Positions 36,803 to 46,575 of a DNA stretch of 46,575 bases are shown in pieces (the first letter of the stretch is position 1; every line of letters starts with the position of its first letter). The stretch spans positions 1 to 46,575 of the forward strand of contig LUCW03002351.1 of assembly GCA_001586965.3 (NCBI GenBank), in the 5' to 3' direction. The DNA is from Sphaeroforma sirkka. Taxonomy: Eukaryota > Opisthokonta > Ichthyosporea > Ichthyophonida. Position numbers and translations under genes: made by a program. A model generated the notes under the pieces. The model saw nothing but the letters and a program-made list of their open reading frames with translations, made no database searches and was not told the DNA's origin.

Positions 36803-37402
36803 TGTAGAAATACGGCCTCCGGTCAGTCTAAAATATCAAGATCAATTGAGATAATACATTGGTTTTTTTATTTTGTATTTTAGATAATTTAATACAAGCT
36901 CTTTTCCCAATATTTCCAAAGTGTTCTAAATTCACTTTGATGGCTCCAATAGCCTGAGTATTTTGTATGACTCATCTACTTGGACCTATTTGAGACATTA
37001 GTAGATGTAGGATATTTTAAACTAAATTTTATAATCTCCGAACTACTACTTATAGATTTTGGTCATCCCGCCAATCTCCAAAATCCAATAAGTCTTTTTC
37101 TTTTTTTTTAACTTTTCTTCAGATAGAACTTTATTTATATCAGCTAATGTATTAACGTGACTTACGCTATTATGTCTATCTACAAATTAGGCATGTGGTC
37201 ATGAACACTTAGTACTTCTAGTGAAAATTATTCAATAAAGAACAGCTAGAGGTACGCCCTGTGTGATCGAGGATATTTAGGCTCTTAACAAGAGGCAGTC
37301 CCGATCATTCTTACACAAGCTACCACTGCTAAATCCTAACTGACTAAATTGTATTTTAGTTTAATATAGTTTGAAACCTAGTAATTTCCATCGAAGTTTA
37401 CA
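36803..37402 (+). mobile_element. Solo LTR, inserted in reverse orientation in the reverse transcriptase region
   Basis: Same family and orientation as the solo LTR at 35481. Flanked by TATC and TATG, a 4-bp target duplication with one mismatch. It splits the RT between FHQIKI and KYFSF. Confidence 0.92.
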
Positions 37403-37897
37403 TATGCGGCTCATATATTTTTATTTGATGGAATGCAGCTTTTAAGTCTGCATTGGAAAAGATAGTCGCACCTTCCAATTTGCGTAGTATCTCGCTTATC
37501 TTAGGTAAGGGAAAACTATGTTGCGGAATTAGTTTGTTGATTGGCGACAGGTCTAGTACTACTCTTGTTTTACTAAACGTTCCATCAGATTTATATTGAT
37601 CGACCGCTAAGAGAGATAAGTTAACCGGGGTTGCATCATAATTGATTTTGATTAGACCCTTTTTAAACAATCTTCAATTTGGGTTTTGACAACGTCTTTG
37701 TGTCTCCAACTCACGTAGTTATGTGAAGGACACTTTAAATTAGAGAAGTCGACGTTTGTTAAGTCAAGCTTAACGTACCCGTTAGAGAAAATAAACATAC
37801 ACCAGTCAGTTAACGCAATCTTTCTGTTTTGTATAATTAAGTCCATAATTATATCGGTAAAGTGCGGAATCATATCTTTTGCTTCACCTTCCGGAGG

Positions 37898-38353
37898 TTA
37901 AGGTATCTTTAACATGTTATCATCTGACTGATTTTTATTTGGGTCTAGCCCATTAGGCAGATCCGTGAGAGTTATACCTAAACTGAGAAGATCAGTCATA
38001 CCTATAATTAAATCATATTTCTGAGACATGTCAGTAACGATTGGGTGAGTCTTTACTTCTCTTCTATCTGACTTCACTTCTCTTCTATCTGACAACATTG
38101 TGTGTACATATTCAATGGCTTCTTCGCAAGTGGTAGCTTTGCCATCTCCCGAGATGAAAATGGTTGTTTCGTTATGGATAGCCATATCTGTAGCGTAGGT
38201 TACTCGGCGTGAGATAGCAGAGACTTCAGCCCCTGTATCAAAAAATGCTGTAACGTTTTCTCCATTTACATAAACGGTTTGAAATATACGTTCATCTCCT
38301 TTGGTATAGATTTTATTGAACTTTTTCTCATAATCTTGCTCTAGTGCACACAT
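37898..38353 (-). pseudogene. Gypsy aspartic protease
   Basis: Retroviral-type protease that matures Gag-Pol. The catalytic triplet is in AFFDTGAEVSAIS and the second conserved strand is DLIIGMTDLLSLGI. A nine-codon-spaced duplication SDRREVK-SDRREVK reflects a direct repeat of 21 bp at 38058-38098. The frame ends at a TAA (37898-37900), after which the same frame continues openly toward the RT, so that stop is probably a mutation. Confidence 0.88.
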
Positions 38354-38362
38354 ATGGTACTG

Positions 38363-38931
38363 TCAGTGCTTAACTTGGACGTCCGGCATGTTCTTGCAAT
38401 CATCTTTATGCCAACCGTTAGTACCCTTGCAAGTAGTACACTCTTTCATATAGTGCCCAAAGTTTGGCTTGCCTGGTGCACACTTAACAGAGTGTGTTTA
38501 CCATTCCACTTGCCATCACGTTTAGTGAGGTTGTAACTACACTTCTTGCAAGGTGCTCTCTCCTTCCTTTCACCCTTTGGTTCAGTAGAGGTAGATACTT
38601 TACCACCTCCAGCAGTAGTGCGAGGTTTTTTAGTATTACGCGCAGTGTTATTCTCTGTCGCGATACGCTTAGCGGGCTGGGTAAAAGGCGACACACGGAC
38701 GCTGGCGAGCCTTTCCGCGGCAGTTGAGACCTCCTCTTCCAAGGCTTTAGGGTCCGACGAGTCATCCTCAAAGTTTTCATCAGAACCAAGCTCAGAAACG
38801 GCGTCCTCTACAGCTTCAACGGCAGGCTCAGTACCAGACGGACCAGTGTCCCCAGTAACCTCAGGAACCTCAACAGGCTTAGCAGACTTGGAGCTGGCGG
38901 CTCCCTTGCCTTTAGAATTTCCTTTAGCCAT
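38363..38931 (-). pseudogene. Short Gag with zinc-knuckle segment
   Basis: Starts MAKGNSKGKGAASSKSAKPV and is rich in acidic and Ser/Thr residues. It then has a Cys-rich part with CKKCSYNL and, after a one-base frame change near 38475, CTTCKGTNGWHKDDC, a CCHC-like nucleocapsid finger. No capsid-sized domain is visible; total length is only about 190 residues. The frame ends at a TGA (38363-38365), and the protease frame continues in the same phase four codons later, so Gag and Pol are separated only by an in-frame UGA. Confidence 0.75.
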
Positions 38932-39118
38932 AGAAATAGTTCAAAAACAGGAAAATTAATATGGTCTAAGTATAGTTACTAGCGTGTAGCTTACTTTAGG
39001 GTAGTATAGCCACTATGAAGTAGTATAGAATAATTACAGTCCTGTCGCTGGATAGTAAGCAATTATTAGACAGTCTAGAAGTAGTACACTACGGTAACTA
39101 CTAAATGACTGGAAAATA

Positions 39119-39716
39119 TGTAAACTTCGATGGATCTTTCTATGTTTTAAACTATGTAATATAAACTGAAATACAATTTAAGTCAGTTAGGATTTAGCAG
39201 TGGTAGCTTGTGTAAGAATGATCGGGACTGCCTTTTGGTAAGAGACTCAATATCCTCGATCACACAGGACGTACCTCTAGCTGTTCTTTATTAAATAATT
39301 TTCACTAGAAGTACTAAGTGTTCATGACCAGTTGCCTAACTTGTAAATAGACATAAGAACGTAAGTCAAGTTAATACATTGGCTACTATAAATAAAGTTC
39401 CATCTGAAGAAAAGTTAAAAAAGAAAAAGACCTATTGGATTTTGGAGATTGGCGGGAAGACCAAAACCTGTAAGTAGTAGTTCAGAGATTATAAAATTTA
39501 GTTTATAATATCCTACATCTACTATCGTCTCAAATAGATCCAAGTAAATGAGTCATACCAAATACTCAGGCTATTGGAGCCAACAAAGTGAATTTAGAAC
39601 ACTTTGGAAATATTGGAAAAAAAAATGTATTTAATTATTTTAAATACAATTAAAAACCAATATGTTATCTCATTTGATCTTGATATTTTAGACTGACCGG
39701 AGACCGTATTTTTACA
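39119..39716 (-). repeat. LTR (5' LTR relative to the minus-strand genes), older subfamily
   Basis: On the + strand begins TGTAAACTTCGATGGATCTT and ends CGTATTTTTACA. It aligns over its full length with the left LTR but has many more substitutions than the left LTR shows against the solo LTRs. Confidence 0.92.
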
Positions 39717-40626
39717 CATTGACACCTTTTGAACAGTTCGTGTTCTTTTTATATATGCTGCGTTATATGCGTGCTAAAATGGCCAAAGCAGCAGACGAGT
39801 TTGGAATTAGTGAGTCCACTGCAAGGGGATTGTACCCAGCTTGGGTATATGCATGTGCTGATATATTTGATAGTATAATGCCATTCTGTTCGGCAGCTCA
39901 GGGCAAAGCTGTTCTTGCCCCAGGAACGAAGACTGCTTTAGGTACAAGAGTATGCACCGGAGACACCACAGAGCAAATAGTGGAAGATCTGTATGTGCAG
40001 TGCCCATCATTGCATGTCGCATCACATTCCGATTAGAAAAAAAACATGAAACAATAAAGCATAACGTCATCACTGATGCAGCATCGTACCTCTGCCACAT
40101 ATCTCCTGGCTTCCCTGGCGCTGCCACTGACAATGGTATACACTCGTTCATGAGGTATGGTGCTATGCTCAAAAGTGATAAGATACCAGTTCTATACATG
40201 TATGATAAAGGTCTAACGGATAGGTATGAATTGGAAAGGAATAATGTTTGTATTGTGACCCCGAGAAAAAAACAGAACAACCAAATCGTCTTTGAGCGAA
40301 GACGTACTGTTGCCGATCGCAACGTAGCGCGCGAGAGGTGCAATATTGAACGCTCTATGGAAGAGCTGGAGAATTATGCTGCCTTTGACACAAAACAATG
40401 GTATATAACAGCATCCGAGATAGTTTTGGCGGACAACGAAGCCCAGTGTGTACGTGGCTTTGTGAATCTAAAACCACGAAGCCATAACTGGCAAGTTGCA
40501 ATGATAAATCGTGATACTGAAATGAAGAAGAGAGATGATCAAAACGATACAAAGAATAGAGCGAATATACCCGGATATGGAGATGGTATTGTGACAGGAT
40601 TCTAAAGCTTGAATAAATACGAATGT

Positions 40627-42836
40627 TTATGAAACATCATTGATTCCCCTGCAATTTATTTCCTTCTCGATTGAACAGAGAATGGTATCTATCTCCAAGC
40701 CTCTATCTCGCACAGTTTTGGTCTCATTATACAATCTTAATCTCCTATATTCTAGCAATAGCTCTCTAAGCTCGCTTTCCTCTGCTGTATCTATTGATTG
40801 TGGTCTGAGACTCATAGGTGTCATTTTCTAGACATTAGAGCATGTCTGTGCCGCTGCAGATTGAATATCCTGATCAGCAATGTCGTGAAAGTCTCGTATT
40901 AAATTCGAGAACGGTTCATTTGCATTAATTGTGGCTATTCTTTCCTTATACCGCCACGTTTTTTCTCCGTCAGTGCTTCCCTTGAATCCGATTTCAAACA
41001 TTCTCTCCAGCGCAGCTTTCACGTGCACACAGCTATACCTATAATGGCATGGTCGCAAACCTTTCTCTCTAGTACCTGTTCTCAAGGTCTTCACTGATAA
41101 CATGCACTCTGCATGTTCAATGATTACAGCTACGCGTTCCTTTGTCTTAGGATCTACACATACTTGTATTTTTAGCTACACGTCCATGTCTGTTTTGGTC
41201 ATGGAGCGCCCAACGCTTGCACCAACGTAGAAATAGAATAAGTTATCCTCAGAGCTATTTTCTGCTATAGGATTACCTAATGCAGCTGTGAGTGTCACCG
41301 TTCTCCTTTCTTGTTGTACCGTCAAGCGCACGGTAAGAGCCTTGTGTTTTTTGAAGTACTCTGCGATAACCCATGATTCAATATTAACTTGCTCGTGTTT
41401 AAGTGTGGCTTGTGTGTATTCAATCCAATTTAAGCTCTCTAACTGTGAGAGGAGTGTCTTCTGGCGGCTGACGCAATCATTGAGTAGTTCAGTTGGATCA
41501 TCACGAACTTCAGATGAATCAAGCAACGCACTTTGTCTACTGCTATCATGAACGCTTAATCGTTGCACAAGCTCTGCACGGTTGGTACCTTCAGGTATTG
41601 TAAATCCAATAGATATAGCATGCCGTCTTAGATCACTTAGTCGCATGCTATCATACGATGCCGTCTCAGATTCTCTCGTCCATGGTAAGTATGGTGAGAG
41701 TTTCGAGCTATTGGAGTGAGAGGATACATTATAGTATTCTTCTGTCCATCTGGTAGCAACACGTGGGTTTGTCATGACTATATCAGGCCATAGCGAATCT
41801 GTTTCTGGAAACCCACTGCTCTTTAATCCCTCTAGTTTCCATTCAGGTACATTATGTATGAATGATACAAACTTCTCTAATCTAAGATCATATACAGGTT
41901 GCCCAAATAACATTTTATTGACCTGATATAACTCTTTCAACACTCGTGGTACATCCTCGCTCTTATACACCAATTCGGCTACAGCTCTCATTAACGGTTT
42001 GGTTATTATACAGTTTAATAGTATACTTAGCAGTCTTTCAAGTCCAACCCCTGTGCGTACGCGATAATTAATTTGGCCGAATCGTGCACAGAGATGCACA
42101 ACATAAAAAAGCCATGTTTCCTGCACTGTTCGTGGAAGACTTCCACTTTGTTGCCTTCTTTCTCAACTTTTTTTCGCTCACAAAACTGTTCCCATGTATC
42201 TGAAAGGTGCTCTTTCACTGTAGGTAGATACAAGATATTCATCACTCCCTTTCGCCAGCGTGAATCTAGTTTGAGGTTGTTGCCACCTATCACCAACTAA
42301 TCTATAGCGAGTATGTACTTGATGAAGCCAATACGTTGCAAATGCACCAGCTGCTGTTCAGCTTCTGTCTGCGCCAAGATGTAATATATTCCCATCTTTC
42401 TATATAAACGCATAATATAACGTACAGCTACAAGATTATGCGAGGCAACGCATACTCTACACGCTGCATCTAAATCAAAATTGTCTAGTTCCTCTTTGCT
42501 CATTTTGTTGTCCTTAAACTTCCTCACGAGTTCGTACTTTTTTTCACGAGTAAGAGACCGACTCCGGTTAACGAGTTTCCCTGCAATGCGGTGTCCATCG
42601 AACACGCATATGGGTGGGTGCGTGGAGCTTTCCCACTCTATGATCAGATTCAGGCATCCCTCTATGTGTAGCAAGAAGGAGTCCCAGTCATCATACACCA
42701 CTATACTTCTCGCATGCCGCGATAAATAGGTGTGTATAAGGAACGACATATCAATTCCAACACTACCTGATACATCATTACCGTTTAGTTCAGTCATATA
42801 CGGGCGTACGAAGCTCATAAGATCATTGACACCCAT
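40627..42836 (-). pseudogene. FEN1/XPG-type nuclease fused to SAP and SWIM-like domains, carried by the DNA transposon; three in-frame TAGs, one frameshift
   Basis: XPG/FEN1 nucleases cut branched or flapped DNA. The ATG at 42836 gives MGVNDLMSFVRPY, the classic MG(I/V)xxL start of the family; an upstream in-frame ATG (42857) would hide it. Catalytic residues seen: Asp29 (VGIDMSF), Asp80 (CVFDGH), Glu158 and Glu160 (TEAEQQ), Asp179 (AID), then HDSA and GVGLERLLS for the helix-hairpin part. A SAP motif follows at about 41553-41655 (MRLSDLRRHAISIGFTIPEG, then AELVQRL). A SWIM-like finger at about 41010-41250 ends CVHVKAAL. The last ~150 residues are unassigned; no YqaJ exonuclease domain is seen. 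The same frame runs to a TAA at 40627, interrupted by TAG at 42297, 41176 and 40828. A frame change at 42048-42051 fits one missing base in a C/G run. It is not host FEN1 or XPG: it lies within the TIRs and has the extra domains. Confidence 0.75.
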
Positions 42837-42848
42837 GCTGTACAAAGT

Positions 42849-43129
42849 TGATCTCACCTTCTGATGGCAAAAAGTGGGACTTAATTGTGTCGTATGAGAA
42901 ATCGGATGCGCTCACTGGAAAGAGCGTAGTCTAATTAGGCTATACAGTGCTACGACCCACATCGTATGCGTGTTAGGAAGCGATACTAGCGCTGTGGCTG
43001 TAAGTGGGGTGTGTATTTGTGTGTGTTTTTGTTTACTTTCTGATTCTATTATTAGAAAATATCAGAAAAACGTGTTTTGGGCCCCGACGGTCTTGAGGCT
43101 TAAATATATTCCGAAAGATTTTCTCTAAT
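42849..43129 (-). repeat. Right terminal inverted repeat of the DNA transposon
   Basis: Reverse complement of the left TIR. Read inward (minus strand) it repeats the acceptor-like CTTTCCAG and the codons for SDFSYDTIKSHFLPSEG seen at the start of the transposase on the left, and ends about 12 bp before the nuclease ATG. Confidence 0.92.
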
Positions 43130-43943
<814 letters not shown>

Positions 43944-44328
43944 ATGTTTTGGCAGTTTGGATTCCACGATTCATCAACAATTGATGTTCTTCTTGAGAAG
44001 GAGAATGTGACGCTCAAAGAGGTATGTAGATGGTGACTTTGCAAATAGTCAAGCGAATCAGTGTCCATATGTTCACGAATGAAATGGTTATACTATGGGT
44101 CGGTATGTGGCATTGCAGATGTTGGTCAAGCCTGACAATCGTTCACGGCAATCTAATATCCCACTGGAAAATAGCTATTTTGTTGAGTGATTGAATACTT
44201 ATGAATGGGTATATATGTCATTCGTGAGTCTATATTAAAATACACAATTAGTTCTAAAAAAAAGTAAACAAAGGTACACGTTTCTACACATGTATACGTG
44301 TGTGTGTGTGTGTGTATGTGTTTATGTG

Positions 44329-44382
<54 letters not shown>

Positions 44383-44412
44383 ATATATACATATATATTT
44401 ACATTATGTGTC

Positions 44413-44481
<69 letters not shown>

Positions 44482-44528
44482 GGATATGTTATATCTTCCT
44501 ATATAAATTCTTATATAAATATATTTTG

Positions 44529-44571
<43 letters not shown>

Positions 44572-44606
44572 ATTATATACATATATGGTTTATACAAAAT
44601 ATATAA

Positions 44607-44675
<69 letters not shown>

Positions 44676-44801
44676 GTATATTTATATATTTTGATTCATA
44701 TGTATATATTTATTTTTATTTGTATATATATATATATATATATTGATATGTATTAATATACTTATATCAATAAATATATATAGAATTTATAAAGTGTATA
44801 T

Positions 44802-44866
<65 letters not shown>

Positions 44867-45242
44867 TGTGTGTGTGTGTGTGTGTGTGTTTTTTTGTGTC
44901 AGTACCACTGGGTTTCACAAGTTTTAGAGGGAACGCTAGTATGAAACAGCCTCTCCGTTGAGATCACGTCACATACACAGTCTTGTCCTTGCCATATGTT
45001 TACAACGTGGCGCATAGATATGTGGGCTGCAAACAGCTTGACTGGCAGCTTTAACACGCGGGGTTTTATGAGTGTGTTCTGTGCACTGTGTTGAGGTGTG
45101 CCTGTGGTCGTTCGTCAAGGTTTACCTTTGCATGGTTGCAAATAGTTTTTTTAGGTTCGTAAATTCCAGAAATGAGCACGTCATGCCAAATCGTATTTAG
45201 GTCTGCGGCAATCCTTAATATTTATCTTATACACATACACAA

Positions 45243-45314
<72 letters not shown>

Positions 45315-46575
45315 GGCATGCCAAATCGTATTTGGTTGGTACCACTCCTTCATATTATATATATATATATATATAAATATGTATGTATGTGTGTGTGTGT
45401 TTATTCAATGTCAGGATATTTGTACGCCTTCAGGCATATTTATGGATGAATCAATTACACAGCCTACACGTATTCCGCCGAATGTCCGAAGTCTGTGTGG
45501 GATTTGAAAAGTATCCACAAATAGGCAGCAATAGTTACACGGATGTACTATAACATAAAGAGACTGTCTGGTGGATGTGTATATATCTGGTAGTGCCTGA
45601 GTACGTCTATTTAATAAATCCGATGACTCCTTCAATTATATTTCATTCTATTTTGAACTACTTGTATCCATTGACTGTCGTTTATTCTTTTTTTTATGTT
45701 ATTGAGGGTGGGGTGGGGGTGGATGTTAGCTGTACTAAGTTTCGTGATAGTAAGCATACGAGAGTGTGGCGCGTTTACCTGCTACGGTTCTGTATCTCGA
45801 CAACAATAGCGTTCGAATACCGTGTCGGACGCTCTAGACAGAAGTATCGCACATGGAAAATGATTCACACGTGTGCTGTATTTGTCTATGATTATTAATT
45901 AACGGTGCACAATACGTATACAGCTTCATTAAATATTAAAGGTGCGTAATACGTATACAGGTTAATTAATGATTAACGGTGCACAATACGTATACAGGTT
46001 CTGGATGAATCGACTGTAATTCAGGAGACCAAAGGGCAGAACAAGCAGCTTATAGAGTTCTTGCTGAAGCCTGAAAACTTTACGGAGTTGATGGAAATGA
46101 TCACTGTCAGTCCTGGGGAAGACGAACCGTTGGAAAGCAGATACAAGTATGTTTTGGAAAACAGTAGTATCAGGATGTATGTGGGACAGTTGATATGTAG
46201 GGTTGTGCAAGGAATAAAGTAACATGGGGTTGTGTATAGAACACGCAAATTAAAAGTATGTGTATATATAGTAGAGTGCTACAAATGTGTGTATAAGATG
46301 GAGCGTATCCGAGTATGTGTTTACAATAGGGCGATGCTAGCGTATGTACGAGACAGTTGCACATATATGACCATGTGTGTTGTTACTGCACCATGGCTAT
46401 ATACACACTTTAAAGCACACCATGGCTATACACACACTTTAATTAAACGCTCACCGCCATATTTCCCTCGTGTCCTTTTATCATTACCCGCTTCTCTCTT
46501 TCATACCTACTTACACGTACATTCCACTCCATCCAATCCCTTTACTCACCTCCCCATCCTCTCTCTCAACCTACT
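43944..46575 (+). CDS. SAPS-domain protein (PP6/Sit4 phosphatase regulatory subunit), first two exons only, runs off the window
   Basis: SAPS proteins bind and direct the Sit4/PP6 catalytic subunit in growth and cell-cycle control. Exon 1 (43944-44021) encodes [20 protein letters not shown] and then NVTLKE, matching the MFW.F......ID.LL.KE.VTL.E start of human PP6 regulatory subunits. Exon 2 (45998-46146) joins in phase and encodes [20 protein letters not shown], then [16 protein letters not shown] and SRYK, matching the QE.K.QN..L..FL.......L...I segment. Exon 2 ends in phase 2 at GTATGT. The rest of the window (46147-46575) is intron; its last 100 bases become pyrimidine-rich, as before an acceptor. 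Intron 1 is almost 2 kb of microsatellites. Confidence 0.9.
44332..44862. repeat. (TA)n arrays in intron 1 of the SAPS gene
   Basis: Runs at 44332-44373, 44418-44480, 44534-44568, 44611-44645 and 44802-44863, with GTGTGT and TTTATAT tracts between. A further run is at 45261-45313. Open frames over them are IYIYIY artefacts. Confidence 0.96.
45901..45997 (+). repeat. Three tandem copies of the 3' splice acceptor of SAPS intron 1
   Basis: The block AACGGTGCACAATACGTATA plus CAG occurs at 45901-45923 and 45975-45997, with a slightly changed copy at 45939-45960, separated by AT-rich spacers (TTAATTAATGATT). Only the last CAG joins exon 1 in phase to the SAPS coding sequence; the earlier two run into stop codons (for example TAA in GTTAATTAATGATTAA). 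Confidence 0.85.

Larger units (their letters stand above)
35400..37873 (-). pseudogene. Gypsy reverse transcriptase and RNase H, interrupted by two solo LTRs
   Basis: Reverse transcriptase copies element RNA into DNA. Seen in coding order: SKTRVVLDLSPINKLIPQ, SFPLPKISEIL, FSNADLKAAFHQIKI (first catalytic Asp), then after the LTR at 36803-37402 KYFSFTYQFKGASEGLHMLP and the YLDDIIIFTKT catalytic box (YxDD). RNase H follows with FQVATNASDRAVGGVLYQ, FFSKSYNKSRRNYPTVKQEL and, past the second LTR (35481-36078), FTVACDQKSLTYF. Removing each LTR and one copy of its 4-bp target site rejoins the frame. A frame change at 37664-37668 fits one base missing from an A-run. Confidence 0.93.
32467..39716 (-). 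mobile_element. Ty3/gypsy LTR retrotransposon, degenerate, inserted in the transposase gene
   Basis: LTRs of about 597 bp in direct orientation (32467-33063 and 39119-39716) with TG...CA ends enclose a minus-strand gag, protease, reverse transcriptase, RNase H and integrase in gypsy order. Flanking bases CCTT and CATT could be a 4-bp target duplication with one change. The reading frame carries several stops and one-base shifts, so this copy is not autonomous. Two solo LTRs of the same family are inserted inside it in the opposite orientation. Confidence 0.93.
31664..40605 (+). pseudogene. THAP-HTH-DDE_Tnp_4 transposase, split by a gypsy insertion and broken by frameshifts
   Basis: Catalyses cut-and-paste movement of the outer element. 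Coding blocks are 31664-31848, about 31908-32466 and 39717-40605. A small GT-AG intron of about 60 nt probably joins the first two in phase. The THAP zinc finger spans roughly 32150-32460: VQCICTND...VCGEDLRHGG, FLVP, a tryptophan, then a cysteine-x2-histidine-F block reached after a one-base shift near 32341, and VPGAMPSF, which is the THAP AVPSIF motif. After the retrotransposon comes an HTH_Tnp4 segment (KAADEFGISESTARGLYPAW), then the catalytic core: Asp at 39962 (GDTTEQI), Asp at 40129 (SPGFPGAATDNGI), DKGL at 40204 and a likely Glu at 40348 (NIERSM). A TAG stop plus frame change interrupts the core at 40034-40046. The gene is inactive as read. Confidence 0.82.
31444..43129. mobile_element. 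DNA transposon (THAP / DDE_Tnp_4 type, ISL2EU-like) with ~285-bp TIRs; interrupted by a gypsy element
   Basis: The two ends are long inverted repeats (31444-31730 and 42849-43129) starting ATTAGAGAAAATCTTTCGG. An AT dinucleotide flanks both ends, compatible with a 2-bp AT target duplication, although AT is palindromic and so weak evidence. Without the nested retrotransposon the element is about 4.4 kb. It carries a rightward transposase gene and a leftward, convergent nuclease gene, each starting just inside or within a TIR. THAP plus DDE_Tnp_4 and a SAP/SWIM accessory protein point to the ISL2EU group; that group's usual accessory nuclease is YqaJ-type, whereas here it is XPG-type. All genes are now interrupted by stops, frameshifts or the insertion, so the copy is probably inactive. 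Confidence 0.8.

Noticed and set aside
32455-39728. A 12-bp target duplication for the gypsy insertion (CAACTACACCTT / CATTGACACCTT)
   Set aside because: Only 9 of 12 bases match and the solo LTRs of the same family show 4-bp duplications; kept only as a note on possible recombination.
40627-42857. Nuclease as the host FEN1 or XPG gene
   Set aside because: It lies inside the transposon TIRs, has SAP and SWIM-like additions and in-frame stops, and lacks the introns of host genes.

Overview
The window looks like a piece of a eukaryotic, marine, protist-type genome with very intron-rich genes. Introns carry long (TA)n, (CATA)n and minisatellite arrays, exons are 50-220 bp, and splice sites are standard GT-AG with donors often GTATGT or GTAAGT. 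Protein similarities (FACT subunit, SAPS-domain PP6 regulator, bL33m, anchored S1/P1 nuclease, PL14 lyase) fit a unicellular relative of animals, for example an ichthyosporean of the Sphaeroforma type. That placement is inference and is not proven by anything here.

Layout of host genes. 4-499 (+): a small spliced gene for ribosomal protein bL33 (probably mitochondrial), with an apparent one-base frameshift. 2246-5916 (-): a complete nine-exon gene for a secreted, zinc-dependent S1/P1 nuclease with a C-terminal membrane anchor; all nine zinc ligands are present. 5917-15420: no gene recognised; (TA)n arrays, tandem duplications and minisatellites. 15499-16410 (+): a single-exon secreted PL14 polysaccharide (alginate-type) lyase with all expected active-site residues. 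16922-30132 (-): the FACT subunit SSRP1 in at least 19 exons over 13 kb, ending in an HMG box. 43944 to beyond the right edge (+): the first two exons of a SAPS-domain (PP6/Sit4 regulatory subunit) gene.

Mobile-element nest, 31444-43129. The outer element is a DNA transposon with terminal inverted repeats of about 285 bp. It carries two convergent, now damaged genes. Rightward is a THAP-HTH-DDE_Tnp_4 transposase of the ISL2EU/Harbinger type. Leftward is a protein that starts with a FEN1/XPG-type flap-nuclease core, followed by a SAP motif and a SWIM-like zinc finger. The pairing of this transposase with an XPG-type nuclease is the most unusual feature of the window. A Ty3/gypsy retrotransposon (32467-39716, coding on the minus strand) has inserted into the transposase gene, and two solo LTRs of the same family sit in reverse orientation inside its reverse transcriptase / RNase H region. 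The gypsy element also carries an NPPW-type module between RNase H and integrase that resembles one seen in DIRS-like elements.

Two cross-cutting patterns stand out. (1) Two unrelated introns, in SSRP1 and the SAPS gene, carry tandem copies of their own 3' splice acceptor. (2) Several apparent frameshifts, in a housekeeping gene as well as in transposons, are explained by one base missing from a short homopolymer, so some of the 'broken' genes may be sequence errors.
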